Shown here in pieces: positions 1 through 12,960 of a stretch of DNA of 64,000 bases. A program made the position numbers and the translations under genes. The notes beneath the pieces were generated by a model. It searched no databases and was not told the DNA's origin. It worked only from the letters and a program-made list of their open reading frames with translations. This DNA is from Nosema muscidifuracis (Eukaryota > Microsporidia > Nosematidae), in assembly GCA_028335825.1 (NCBI GenBank), contig JAIOKI010000018.1, positions 1 through 64,000 on the forward strand, read 5' to 3'. Each line of letters begins with the position of its first letter. The stretch's first letter is position 1.

Positions 1-3000
1 AATACTTAATAAATATATTTTTTTATTTATGTTATTTTAATTTATTCTTAATGATTCATTTTATTAATTAATTAATAATATATATGAGGCTGAAAAAAGA
101 CTTCTCTATCTTATTAATCTAATCATAAAATTATTTTTTAGACCCATAACATAAAAAAGACAACTTTTTAGATCCCATGGATAATAATTTAGAATACATC
201 AAATAAAATCAAGATATAATTGAGTGATTAGAGATCTATTCTAAGCTATGGAAGATCATTAAAAAAACATGTGAGATCTTTGGAATCAAGAAAGTAAACA
301 CTAATATATGATGATGACTTGTATCAGATTAATGATATAGTCGTAGAAGAAGAAGTGGAGATATTTATAATAATCTTGAGTTTTTAAGAATAGAAGAAAT
401 ACTGATAACTTTATAAACTCATTAAAATTTACTTACTTTATTCTATCTATATTAAGATTATTTTTAATAGGTAAAATAAATCTAGTGAGATAGGAATAGT
501 GATCTTAAGAATTAGAGTTTTAGGTATTATAAAGATATTAGCAGAATGAATAAATATTCAATAACATTAAATATATTTTTTTAATTCATTATTTCTATAT
601 TGTTAATATTTTTTCTGAATCGACTCACTCCTCATTATAAATATAATAATTATATAATATTATCAAAATTTAAGGGAGTAAAATATATATCAGATATATG
701 GAAATATAAAGATGTTAAAGAAACATTATTTTTTTTCTAATTTTTAACCCATAAAATATTATTCTTACTTTTCTATATTTATAATTATAATATGGTAGTA
801 ACATGTAGATAAAAGATAGTGATTAAATTTTATCAATTAAACCATAAAATCAGAAAATATAAAATTTTTATTAATTCATAAGAGATCAATCTTAGAATAC
901 TAAATAGTATTATTATAATAGATATTCATGTATGATAAGCTAATACATTTTAATTTATATTATTATTATCTTTTAATTTAATTTCTTTTAGATGGGGTAA
1001 AATAATAAATTATTTTAACATTTTTATTTATAAATTTCTTGATGATTAAATTAATTTATTCCAATACTGTATAAAAAGTCTTATATTAATACTTATAGAT
1101 TTTATTCTTCAAATAAATATGTTTTATAATATAAGATGTATCTAAATGATAATGTTTTACTTCTATGATTTAAGTCACTATAGATGAATTTGAATAAAAA
1201 TATGACGTAGAAATGATATTCAAAAATATAATGGTTAAAAATAAATCTAGAGATTTATCAGATAATATAAGTATAAAAATGAAATTATCTCTGTTATTTT
1301 TTCAATTTAAATTATTCCTGCATTTTCTTATTTCTAAAAATATAATTAGAAATAATGAACATATAAATAATGATAATAATAGTAATAATAATAAAAGTAC
1401 AAAGGTGAATATTAAAAATGAAGTTCCAAAAAAATAATCATAAACTCCTGATAAAACTAAAATAAATATTGATGACATTATGTTAAAAAAATAACATACT
1501 TTGTTATGTATTTTAAATTATTTAAAATTTCTGAATTATCATTGTCAGATCTGTATTTACAAGTTTCTTTTATCTTCTTGTTTATTGATCCATCATCTAA
1601 ATCTATTACAAGAATATCATTGAGAGAATATGATAGTAGTAAATATAATAATAGCATTTAGAAGGATTAAAAATTTTATTTTATATTAAATAAATTTTTT
1701 TTTGATTTTATATTGATAAATTCATTTTATTTTATCAGAAGATTAATTAGAACTAAAAATTTACTTAAGATTTGTTTATGTTGTAATATTTATAGTTATT
1801 GAATTTCTTCACCCTACAATTATTAATTTAACATTTAGTATGTTAATATAAATTAAAAAGCAGCAATTTAAGAAAGTTATAGAAAAATACATGTCTTTTT
1901 ACAAATAATTTTACATATTATTTACCCTCAATTAGAAATATTTAAAATATTTTTTATCCTTACTATTAGATAAGTTAAAACTAAAATATTTAAAGATTTC
2001 TCAAATTGACAAATACTATCTTAAAGTTCTTCTTGACTAGATTATTTTGATTACATGACTTCTGTTATCAATTTTCAGATGTAAAATTTGTATATATAAA
2101 TGTATAAATATTAGGTACTATAAGTTTATCTATAGTAGTCTATATTTTTATAAATTTAGAAATTATAATTTATATTTTATACTCATTGGTATTGTCTATC
2201 TATGTGATATAAATGTTTGTACAGATATTATTCCTTCTAATTCTCTTATACAATTCTAATATATAATAAACTTATACCTGAGAAAGATCTTAAAATGTGT
2301 GTGATAGTGAAATAGTTAATGTATGAATTATAATTTCAATAAATATACTTAATTAATTAATATTTATGAATTCGCATTTTATGTTCATATCTTGTCATTA
2401 TATTAAAATGATAAATTCGCATTATTTTATTATGTTTATATTTTCACATATTTTTATAAGTATATATTCACATTTTATTATGTTTACATATTCTTTACTA
2501 TTTGAAGTATTTCTCTATTTTTATTTCATACATAAATAAATCTTCTTCTTTTTAGACTCTTCCATTATATAATGTGATAATTTCTATCCTACATACAAAT
2601 ATATTCTAAATAATAAATTCTATAAAAAATAAATGTATGATGAATATCTTAAAGTAGATAATTAATAAAAAATACATTCATATTTTGAATAGTGTAATAA
2701 TAATTGATGATAATCTATCTTATTGAAGAATATATGTAGAAGATAAGAAATATTTATTTGTCAAAAAGTCATATATTTTAAGGAGTAAATATAAGTATTA
2801 AGTGACATATTCTTCTTTAAGATGTCATCAATAATAAATATATTTATATTTCTTTATGTTAAATATTAGACTTTGATTAGAAAAATAAAATAGTTATTTT
2901 ATGAGATAATACCACACAAATTCTAATGTGACAGTTGTTTATCATTAAATCGACTGCTTATTCATTAAAAGATTTAAAATAGTTAATTTTTGAGATTAGC

Positions 3001-3299
3001 AAAACCAAGGGTTATTTATTATCCTCTCAGGGAATTAAAACATATATAAACTAGATAAGGCTAAGTTGATCTGAGTACTTTTAATTTGTTCATTATATTC
3101 TAATAATATATGGATCTAAATATCGAGCTTATAGAACTTTATCTATTGAATTAATTCTATTTTTTATCTTGTATGAATTCTATATTACATACAGCATATC
3201 GTCTACATAATTCTTAAATTATATCTTTATGTACTCATTTTAATTTTTTTATTATCTCAGACTTAAATCATTGGTTCATCTAATATATCTGAATATGAA
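1..3299. other. gene-free AT-rich stretch
   Basis: No gene can be supported here. The sequence is almost all A and T, with stops in every frame. A small open frame at 1213-1437 is Asn/Lys-rich low complexity and is not taken as a gene. The left edge carries no telomere-like repeat. Confidence 0.5.
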
Positions 3300-5000
3300 C
3301 TACACCTTATTGTTATGTTCTTTTGGAACTTCTTATTTTTTAGGTTAGGTTTGAATAACAAACTTATTAGTTTATATTTATTCATTTTTATATCTTTCTA
3401 ATATCTAAAATACATTCATTTATAAGTGATTAATTTTTTTCATATGTTATATGAAACTACTTCTTCGATATTTCATCTTGGATAAGTTTTGTTCTTTAAC
3501 TCCAATAAGTTTGTATAATTTACTTGTCTTTACATTACTTCAATATTATATTCATATAATGACTTTAGATTGTCATGTACTGTCTTCTCTTCTCGATAAA
3601 TCATATTTAAATGTTAGATATAATTATCTTTTTTTGATCATGTCTTTATTTTCATTATAATGTCTTGTTCTACTCAAAACATCACATTTTCTATTTTTGT
3701 ATTGTTTCTTAATATAAGTATCTAAATTATTACAATTTTTATAGATTTGATAATATTTCTTTCTCAATGATTATAAATTTTTTTAGATCCTTAATTTATC
3801 TAATATGTTTCTGTATTGTATTTGTCTAAAAATTATTCAAAAATTATTACTTAATGCATTAGTTTCGAAAATAAAATCATTCATAATGTCTGTGTTTTTA
3901 GAATTAAATCAATTAGTAGTATTCATTTCAATCTAATAAAGTAAATTATGTATTTCTCTATTTATTTATATTTTACATCTTTTTATGTCATGTTAAGTAT
4001 AGGCTCAATTATGAAAAACAGTCCTTTATAAATTTACTATTCTAATACACGATACAATCTTCTTACTTCTTCGATTTTTTAATTTTGTCTGTAAAATTAA
4101 GATTCCATAAAACTCTACTTCTTGCTTTTTAACTTCTAATCTTCTTTTTTAATATTAATCCTTTATCTATCAATATATTCATTATTCTCTGAAATATTAC
4201 ATCATTCGATTTTCCAATTTCTTTATATATTATATTGTTTACACACTTAAATAATAGTATATAAATCTTTATTATTATTAGCATTAATTTTCATTCATCC
4301 AACTTATTCTTGAAATTGAATGGTGTTTTATAAAGATAAACAGTTGTAAAATATTTCTAATTTTTCATATTATGACTCATTTATTAAATATGATTTAGAG
4401 TAAGTCTCATGTCTCTACAAGCTTGATGTTATGATTTAACTAGACCCTTCCTCATACATATAAGAATTTTATGTGTTATATTTGTAACAACTTCATGAGT
4501 AAACTAGTATTCCTTTTTCTTTGTATGACTTTATCATCACTTTTTGATTTTCTAAAACACTAATTATATCTTTTATTATGTTTAATATATCAATCCTTTA
4601 TATTCTAACATTGTATTCCATCATAAAATTAACTAAGGCACATGTATATTACTAACAGACTCTCATGTCTATGATATTTATGTCTGAAAGTTGAACAAGA
4701 CTAGAAGTTTCGTATTTATCTTCTTCTTATGTCCAACAAAAGAATATTACTATTTCTTACTTTATAATTAGATTACCTGTTGTAATATTCTTTGTCCACT
4801 ATACACCTGCTACTGAGCTATTCTTCTTAATTTTTGTTTTTCTATTATAACAAAGTTAACGTCTTTCAATTTTTTAAAATCATTAACTTTTCTTTTTTTT
4901 CAAATTTCTAATAATATTAAAAAAATTGACACTTTATGCTTTTGCTCTTTCTCTATCTACCTTCATCCTCATAATTGAATAACTTAATATTTCATAGGGT
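3300..5000 (-). mobile_element. decayed Ty3/Gypsy-like retroelement fossil (tentative)
   Basis: The minus strand of this stretch has faint coding character. Near 4380-4480 it resembles the C-terminal part of a Ty3/Gypsy-type integrase core. It is heavily broken, with many breaks. No flanking long terminal repeats or target duplications were recognised, so the ends are approximate and the copy looks old. Microsporidia of the Nosema group are known to carry such elements. The assignment rests on one short resemblance. Confidence 0.22.
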
Positions 5001-5929
5001 ATTATTTAATTTGTAAATATCTTCCAGTAAATGTTTTGTTTAGATAACTTTAAATGTCTATGATATTTAGTTCAATCTCATTATTTGAATTCACAAGCAT
5101 TGATTTATCTTCTTTAAGAGAGATTGTAGATAACATTTTCATAATTCATATAGTTTTTTATCTTGATATAGATGTATTTATGTATGTTATCATTTTTCTA
5201 ATTTATATTGAGATTACTAAAATTAGGGATTTATTTAAAATTTTTTATACTCACAACAAAACATATTTATATTCATACAAATAAAAATTTTTATATCAAC
5301 TTTTTTCTCATTAATTAGCATATATTTTTCATTGAAACAATATTTATATTGATTTATATGGGATTTCAATATTCTCTTGTTCTAATGAAAGTTATGATTA
5401 TAGTTGTGTAAAATTAACATTATTAAAAAAGCGATAAACATAAATATCAATTTTATTTATCTCTAATTCAATGTTTATTTATTGATTTTTTTAAAATATT
5501 TTAACATATAAGGAAGAAAACATTTAGATATAATAACCATTATAAGAATACATAAATAATATTTCTTATAAGTTTTAACATATTTATATACAATTAATAA
5601 AAATAATGAAATACTTATTGACTTAGTATTTATTTATGTCATAGTAACTATTGGTCAGAAAATAAATTAGATCGTTATGAGTCATCAAGAACTAATTAAT
5701 CATAATAGTCTCTAGTGATTTATTACATATAAATGAGACAAATATTTTTTTTAATTTGATAATTTATATTTTAATTAATTCAAGGTCAAAACTTCAAAAA
5801 TATTTATCTCATAGTTGAAAAATCTAAGAAATTTCTTTTATTATGTGTTTGATTTAGAAAAAGAAAATTGTTAACTTTTACATCAATTATTATTTATTTT
5901 ATATATGAAGTAAAAATATATTATCGGCA

Positions 5930-6690
5930 CTGTTTCAGATCATACAGAAACATTAAATAAGCTCAACGATATAAATGGAATGATAGAAGAGGTTGATACA
6001 TAAAACATAAGTCGTGTTTTAAAATAAAATTTTGTAATTTATATAAATTGATATTGTATCTATTCTAGAACAAATATTATCTTTATTAATATAATTATAA
6101 CATATCTAAGAATTTTGATAAAAAGTACATTGAAAGGTTTTATAAATTGATTTGTTCATTCTTTTATATTTAAAAAGACAAAATTAGCAAAGGCTCTTTG
6201 AAAACTTAGAAAGTATCTATACAGTCTATTATTAATAACTTTCAAAATTAATATTAGACATACATAAAGAAAATATTCAAAGAGAATTTTATCTTCCTTA
6301 TTGAATGTTTAAAGTGTCACTAGATATCTCTGACAGACGTTAAAGTTAACTCAATTATTTTTACTTACTATTAAATATGTTATAAATTTATAATAACTAA
6401 TATGATCAAGACAAATATGTTGAAAATAATACAATATTAAATTTAATACTTGACACATTTAAAGATACTTTTCGTAAATAGTCTCTAATCTACTTAACTA
6501 CTAAAAACGTCATTGTATTAAACAATAATTATACATAGATGAAAGATCTCAGAAGAATGAAAAAGATTGATAAAATTGTATTAGACACACTCAAATCATA
6601 AGACCAAGAAAATGATAAAAAGATTCTTCAACATATTGTTACAGTTAGAAGCGATTGCATAAGTTTTATTAAATAAAAAAAAATAAATTT
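5930..6690 (+). pseudogene. decayed coding sequence of unknown family
   Basis: Plus-strand sequence here keeps protein-like composition in long stretches, most clearly at about 6415-6680, but is interrupted by stop codons. It does not resemble the other families in the window by eye. It ends just before an A-rich run typical of gene ends here. It is probably the remnant of a lineage-specific gene; identity is unknown. Confidence 0.35.
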
Positions 6691-7346
6691 TATTACGCCA
6701 TGTCTTTATTATTTATTTCTCTTAATTTATCCAAAGTATAAGAAAACTTTTTTAAAAATTATAATTTAATAAGATAATATTCATAAATATTCTAATTATT
6801 TTGTTTAGATAACTTGAAAAAAAATTTATATATTAGCTATCTAAGTCTCCTTTTTTCAGTCTAATTTAACAAATTAATAATATTGCAAATTTAATGTAAC
6901 TAAAAAACTAACTATAAATAAAGTCTAAGACTAATGATTAGTGTAAACAGGTTTAGAATTTATAAAAGCTAAAAGAACCCATTTAAAATATTAAACAAAC
7001 TTTTTTTTTTAATTTCATAAAATATGTCAAATTTATCTTTAAATAAATTAAAAACAACGTGTTCTTTTATATATTTTAAATAAGATTATATGGTAACTAA
7101 ATTATTAATATATTTCCAAAGAAAATAAATTATTGTTGAAAGTGTTTTTAATTTATATTTTGTAAATATATAAACGTTGCTCAAAAAACGAATTTTTTTT
7201 TAATAAATAAATTTATATTAATCTAATTATCTATTTAAACTATTACTTTTTTCAATGTTTTCTATGTAGAAAATTTTTTAAATTAAATTTATATGAAAAT
7301 TTTTAATTTAAATTAAAAATATTTAAACAAAAAAATTTTTATCTTT
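6690..7346. other. AT-rich spacer upstream of secreted-protein gene
   Basis: No gene is visible. The stretch is dominated by A/T runs and contains whatever promoter serves the gene starting at 7347. No CCC or GGG run lies next to that start. Confidence 0.4.
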
Positions 7347-8972
7347 ATGAAATTGTTTTTACTTTTTACTTATGTATTATCAGAATTACTTGAACTACAT
7401 TATAATATTCAAAATCAGCTATTAGAGAAGATTCAGGATAAATTGAATACAGGAGATTATGCATGCTTAGATTTAGACGAAAATTATATAATTCATATAA
7501 TTAAACTAAATCGTTCAGATTTAGTAATAGAAAGATTTGATAAGCTTCATGGAATAACTAACCCAATTATTATTAAGTTGGATGAACATTTAGATGAGGA
7601 TTTAAATCTTAAAGAATCCTTAAAAGCCAAAATAATTCAACAGTTGTATTCTTTTGGAGATAGAGAAATAAAATATATTTTTATAGTAGAAAATGATAAT
7701 TTATATAAGAATGAGATGTATCTTTATGAATTTTTGAAAAATCTATCATCTTATACTCACATGATCGAAAACTATGATGAAAGTAAAAGAGACTATATAA
7801 AGTATAAATCTATTATTAGAAACGATTTAATATTTGCATCATGTACGTTTGAGAAAAAAATAGAACACATAGATTATTTTGTTGAAAATTATGATAAAGA
7901 ATTATTTAATCTTACTTTATTTGGAGCAAAAAATGAGAAGTATTTTTTAAAATTTAATATAGGATCTTTTGACTTAGCTGAATGTTTTCGATATTTTTAT
8001 ATCAAAAATAATATTATTTCAGAAGAAGATGCAGATGCATTTTTGAAATTTGTTAAAAATTTCAACTTTGAATTGTTAAAAATAGGTTTGATTATGGAAA
8101 TAATTGATAAAGCTACTGACAACTTTATTTTTAAAAGAACAAATATGGAATCAGAAAATATTAGGTTAACAAGAAAAATAGATTTGAAAATAAATGAAAA
8201 AAATATAATTTGGAATTCAATATGTTATTTATATGATGAAGAAATATCAGTTGATAAAAATCTTGAATGTCTAACTATATCAAAAGATCAATTTGAAGGG
8301 ATAAAAAATTATTACTTAATAGTTACTGGAATAGATAGGCCAACTTTATTGGATATAAATAGACTAATGAATGCATTAAAAGGAAGTGAAATATATACAA
8401 CAGTCTTAAAAAATATATTGAACAATAAAGATTCATACAAGGGAATAATTCTAATTAACATTCTATATAGTTTAGCTATAATTACCAAATCTCAGTTTAA
8501 GGATTATTTGTATTATCAAAATAGTGCTAGTATTGATATTAAAGATATTACTAATCATATAAATTCTCATTATGAGAGTATTAGATTCACTTTATATAAT
8601 ACTCTGCTATATTTTGAATTATGTGATATTGCAAATAATCTGAATAATGAATTAGATTTTTTCAAAGAGTTCAATCAGATTTTATCAATTGCTTCTGTGA
8701 AAGAAAAAATGAATTTATCAGATAACAAAGATTACTCAATAATGACAAAGTTAAATATTTTTATTGAGAGAGTTTATTATAAACCTATTTACAGAAATCA
8801 TAAATATATTTTAGATCATCCTTCTAGAATGATTCTATTTATTTCTCAATTGATAAGTGATAAATCAATAGTTGATGAAGATTTGATTTTGAAATACTCA
8901 GAAGGTAATTTTGAGAAAAAATATCTTCAAACATTTTACGAAGAAATATTAACGAGTGATAACAACGATTAA
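7347..8972 (+). CDS. predicted secreted protein, family 2 (541 aa)
   Basis: Function is not recognised. The protein starts with a short hydrophobic stretch (residues 1-15, MKLFLLFTYVLSELL) that looks like a signal peptide, followed by a hydrophilic, mostly helical-looking body rich in Asn, Asp, Ile and Lys. No further membrane segment is obvious. It is a clear paralog of the 550-residue protein at 21375-23027. Both share an N-terminal domain with a GDxxxI/L core, a following HxIKxxRSxxVIxRxD-type stretch (residues about 55-75), and a C-terminal region with LLYFELCD here against LMYFEMCD there. The 444-residue protein at 11194-12528 is a more distant relative. The ATG at 7347 is the first in frame that gives a signal peptide; unlike many neighbours it has no CCC run before it. 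Secretion toward the host or spore surface is inference. Confidence 0.8.
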   Translation: MKLFLLFTYVLSELLELHYNIQNQLLEKIQDKLNTGDYACLDLDENYIIHIIKLNRSDLVIERFDKLHGITNPIIIKLDEHLDEDLNLKESLKAKIIQQLYSFGDREIKYIFIVENDNLYKNEMYLYEFLKNLSSYTHMIENYDESKRDYIKYKSIIRNDLIFASCTFEKKIEHIDYFVENYDKELFNLTLFGAKNEKYFLKFNIGSFDLAECFRYFYIKNNIISEEDADAFLKFVKNFNFELLKIGLIMEIIDKATDNFIFKRTNMESENIRLTRKIDLKINEKNIIWNSICYLYDEEISVDKNLECLTISKDQFEGIKNYYLIVTGIDRPTLLDINRLMNALKGSEIYTTVLKNILNNKDSYKGIILINILYSLAIITKSQFKDYLYYQNSASIDIKDITNHINSHYESIRFTLYNTLLYFELCDIANNLNNELDFFKEFNQILSIASVKEKMNLSDNKDYSIMTKLNIFIERVYYKPIYRNHKYILDHPSRMILFISQLISDKSIVDEDLILKYSEGNFEKKYLQTFYEEILTSDNND

Positions 8973-11193
8973 TTTATTAAAACGTTAATTTTATATTTTA
9001 AACTCTATATATATAAATTCTGATTTTATAGTAATTTATGGCCTTAAATTTAATTTATTTTGTGAATGTATAATCTCTTTTATTAATTAACCCCTCTATA
9101 ATTATAAGATGATTGTAATCTTTTTTATTATAAAATTTTAACCCTCTAAATAATTTTGATATATAATATTAATAATACACAATGTTGGTTGATGATATAA
9201 CACTTTCAAATGAGTAAATTTAGTAGATAGAATAAATGTTTAGATAGTGTAATTTTTTAGTATAAAATTCTATATTGAACAAGCATATTAATAATCAAAA
9301 TTATGGATCTTTATCTATTTTATTAAGAATTAAGTGATAGATAGCTTAGAATTTCAACATCATAATAAGAATGAGATATTAAGATATCAATATGCTATTT
9401 TTGAAAATATGGTATCACTTTGTCAGTATAAATATAAACATTAAGATATTTTATTGTTAAGTTTCGTTTAAAAATATAAATAATTGGAGGTTTTGATGTT
9501 TAGTATAAATTATTGACGATATAAATAAAAATATATGTACTATAAAAAGATTAATACCTAGATATATATTAGAACATATTTAACTTATCTATTAAAACAA
9601 AGTAAAGTCTCATTATTTTATTACAAATCTACCATTTAAATAAAAAATTTGGGTATCTTCATGTTTAAGTTTTCTATTCCAAATTGATAAGGTCCGATTA
9701 TTTGAATTGCTCTATTTGTGGTCCTCAGAGATTGAGCCTCTGAACTGACTATGTTTATACTTCTAGAGTCACATTAAGTACTCTAGATTGAACACATCTA
9801 TCTAGACATATCTTAATTCTATATAGTTCAAGAAGTATGTAAAAACTCTTTCTCACGTCATTACATACATATAATTCTCATCTTATTCTTGTACATCGAT
9901 TCTCAATGATTAATATCAGTTCATTCTAATGTCTTTTCTTTACTTCTACAGTTCTTGAATTATAAAATCACATTATATCTGTTAGTCAAGCCTTTGCTAA
10001 AACTAAAAGAAAGTTTAAAAATGTAATCATATTTTTTCGTTTCATCCTTATTTATAAGGGTTTAAAATCCTCCATGTTGTAATATATTGACGTTTTTATA
10101 TTAAAAATATTGATTGCATTACTGTTTCCATATACAGTTCATATCTGTTAAAGAAATTTGATTATGTCATCATCTATTTTAAATGCGCTTCAGTTCGCAA
10201 CTCTTAGAATTTTTGTTATCAATGGTGTTTCATCTTCTGAAATTAGATTTTATAAAATTTAGTTTTTATAATACAAATAATAGAATTTTTTTCATTGAAG
10301 ATAATATAAATTAAATGTTTAAATCAATGATATAATCTTATTTTTAAAATTCAACTTAAGAAAAATTTATATTGAAAATATTATTTATAATAAATAAATT
10401 TAGTTTCGAAATAGCATGAAAATTAATCAAAGAACATAACTTAGATTAAAAATGATAGTATTTACAAAAATATTCATAAATTTATTACATGGTGATTATA
10501 TGTTTTATTGTTGATGAATAGAAAAAATTATCAAAATAAAAAAAATTTTGTTTATTAAATAAATAGTTCTAATAATTTTACTGATTTATGTAATATGAAT
10601 GTATTTATTTATATAAATAATGTTACAAATATTTGTTACAAGTTGGAAAAAATTAAACATCTTCTATATTCATAAAATAAGCTACTAGTCATAGAAATAT
10701 TATTTTATATTTATTTTAACTCATATGAAATTCCATCTTTAATTGAGCTATTTTCTGACTTTTGATATCATATTCTGTGTTTATATTTTCTAATTTATCT
10801 ACATCTATATATATTGTAAATTTGTTATTATATCATCCTAATTTATATAAAAAATATTATTTTGTATATTGTTATCAATTCAAATTATTTAATTAAAAAC
10901 TTATTCTTATATTTTATATAGATTAAAAAAGATAATAAATTTTATAATTTATTATTATTGTATTTGAAAATAGTTAATCAGTTTTTAAATAATTGTTTGC
11001 TCATTACAATATTTGAAAATTGAATAAATTTATTCTATTTATCTAAGTTAAATTACGTGTATAAAAGTATTGTTATAATTTTTTATTGTAATAAATTCAT
11101 AGTTATGAGAATTTGTTTATTGACAGAAATTAATATATTTCAATTAAGTGAATATTTAAAAAATTATATAAATTTGAATATTTTATATCCATA
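8973..11193. other. gene-free stretch with decayed sequence
   Basis: No open gene. A slightly less AT-rich island at about 9690-9800 stands out from its surroundings and may be a remnant of an older gene. The 500 bases before 11194 are almost pure A/T. Confidence 0.4.
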
Positions 11194-12528
11194 ATGTTTT
11201 TGAAAACTCTATACTTTTTGATTATAAATGGTACAAAGAATAATTCTAATGAGATGTATGTGACAAAAGAGATACTTCCAAGTAAAGATTACATACCTAT
11301 TGATTTGGGACCTCTAGATGAATCTGATTTTATGATTGATACCTCAGATAATTATGAAAATAATTCAGTTATACGTTATGGGCTATTAGAAAGATACAAA
11401 ATTGACGAAGATTTTTTATCTTTAAATAAGTATATTGATTATCTTGATCCGAAATTAAATCAAAATTCTGTTACTTTACAAAATGAATCAAATCAATTTT
11501 ATGAGAACGAACCAGTTAATCTTTCAAATCATGATAACACAATAATTCTTCCAACAGAATATTTTTTCTTGTTTAATAAGACTATATGTATGTTTCACAA
11601 TGATATGGAACAAATCAAATCTCACTATAAATATTTATTGGATTTAATAAACAATACGCATGTATCTTATGAATGTTATAAAGACATCTTATTAGATATA
11701 ATGAAGAATCATATGTTTATACCCAACATATTTCAAATTGATGGGTTTTATAATTCTAATGAATATCTTGATAATATTGATCTAATATTTAAATATATGA
11801 AATTCATTAAGGAATTCGACTTTAGCAAATTAAACATAAGAAATTATGCATACTTTAATGAAAAAAACGAATTATATCAAATTTATTATAAGTACAAAAG
11901 AAATCTTAATTTTTCTATTTATTTATTTACTAAAAGAAATGTCACAAAATTGAATATAATAACAGAAAAAGTTTATCAAGAAATCAATGACAAGAAAATA
12001 TCTAAAGAGACAATAATTTCATGTATAATAGAAAGTATAAATATTATTAAAGATCCTTTAGACAAAATTATACTCTACAAATGTCTATTTGACATTCTTA
12101 CAAGGAAAAAAAATATTAATTGTTTAATTAGACTTTTATTTCATATAATAATATATTATAGAAAAGGTAAAGTTTATACAAAAAAAAATTTAGAATTTTT
12201 TTTGATGGACAGATTATTATATTTAATTTCGTGTTTAAATCCTAAGTTTATTTTAGATTTAAAAGATTTTTCAAAATATAAAAAGAAAAAAAAATCAGAG
12301 TTATTTTTAAAATATTATAAAACAAAATCAAAAGATTTATTAAGAGAAAATATTGAAATTCATGGAATATTCTTAAATTTGATAGATGAAAATCAACCAA
12401 ATGATTATTATTACGTATTAAATAAAATATTTGATAGCTATTGCTACAACAATGTGACAATTAAATTTATGTCAAACATGACAATGCAAGGTGTAATAAA
12501 GATATTAGAAGATAATAAAATACTTTAA
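11194..12528 (+). CDS. predicted secreted protein, family 2, divergent (444 aa)
   Basis: Function is not recognised. Residues 1-13 (MFLKTLYFLIING) are hydrophobic and could be a short signal peptide, followed by a polar, acidic region to about residue 120 and then a helical-looking Lys/Ile/Tyr-rich body. It is a distant relative of the 541- and 550-residue proteins. A segment near residue 280 (IIKDPLDKIILYKCLFDIL) lines up with FIKDSKLYKDILISIL in the 550-residue protein, and a segment near residue 195 (IFKYMKFIKEFDFSKLNI) lines up with AFLKFVKNFNFELLKIGL in the 541-residue one. Two fossils of this same gene type lie at about 17450-18065 and 31865-33270, so it belonged to a multi-copy group. 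A CC dinucleotide lies 5 bases before the ATG. Confidence 0.75.
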   Translation: MFLKTLYFLIINGTKNNSNEMYVTKEILPSKDYIPIDLGPLDESDFMIDTSDNYENNSVIRYGLLERYKIDEDFLSLNKYIDYLDPKLNQNSVTLQNESNQFYENEPVNLSNHDNTIILPTEYFFLFNKTICMFHNDMEQIKSHYKYLLDLINNTHVSYECYKDILLDIMKNHMFIPNIFQIDGFYNSNEYLDNIDLIFKYMKFIKEFDFSKLNIRNYAYFNEKNELYQIYYKYKRNLNFSIYLFTKRNVTKLNIITEKVYQEINDKKISKETIISCIIESINIIKDPLDKIILYKCLFDILTRKKNINCLIRLLFHIIIYYRKGKVYTKKNLEFFLMDRLLYLISCLNPKFILDLKDFSKYKKKKKSELFLKYYKTKSKDLLRENIEIHGIFLNLIDENQPNDYYYVLNKIFDSYCYNNVTIKFMSNMTMQGVIKILEDNKIL

Positions 12529-12960
12529 TTAATAATTTTGTAGTTCTATATTTATTAGCAAATAAATTTATTATTTACCAATTAACAAATATGAATTAAA
12601 AAAATAAATTTATAATTCGATTTTATAATGTTTGATGTATCATAAAAATACGGCATAAGAAAATCTATTAATAAAAAAAATGATGATCAAATTATTATAT
12701 ATTTTTTTAATAAATAATGTATAGTTATGTAACAAATAAGAGCTACATTTCATATTTAAGTAACTCATTTTTTATATCAATCGTTAAATTTAATTAAATT
12801 ATATATACAGCTAAGATTTGTAGATTATTATTACTATATAAGAAATAGTATAATTTTTATATTTTAAGTGTACTATAAGAAATTTAAATAAATTAATAAT
12901 CAAATATTTAATATAAATAAACTTTGATAACATTAATTAGATCAATAGTGATATTTATAT
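12529..12960. other. AT-rich spacer
   Basis: Nothing recognisable between the end of the 444-residue gene and the fossil that follows. Confidence 0.4.

Noticed and set aside
1213-1437. 74-residue open frame on the plus strand
   Set aside because: Low-complexity Asn/Lys content, no signal motif, no relative, and surrounded by decayed sequence.
3451-3660. 69-residue hydrophobic open frame
   Set aside because: It lies antisense within the possible retroelement fossil; hydrophobic content follows from T-rich DNA.
5054-5284. 76-residue Ile/Phe-rich open frame
   Set aside because: T-rich composition gives chance hydrophobic peptides; no family relation or start motif.
9690-9800. GC-richer patch considered as an RNA gene
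   Set aside because: No convincing pairing; a loose likeness to the patch at 15080-15230 suggests at most old repeated sequence.
12248-12460. 70-residue minus-strand frame
   Set aside because: Shadow of the 444-residue gene on the opposite strand.
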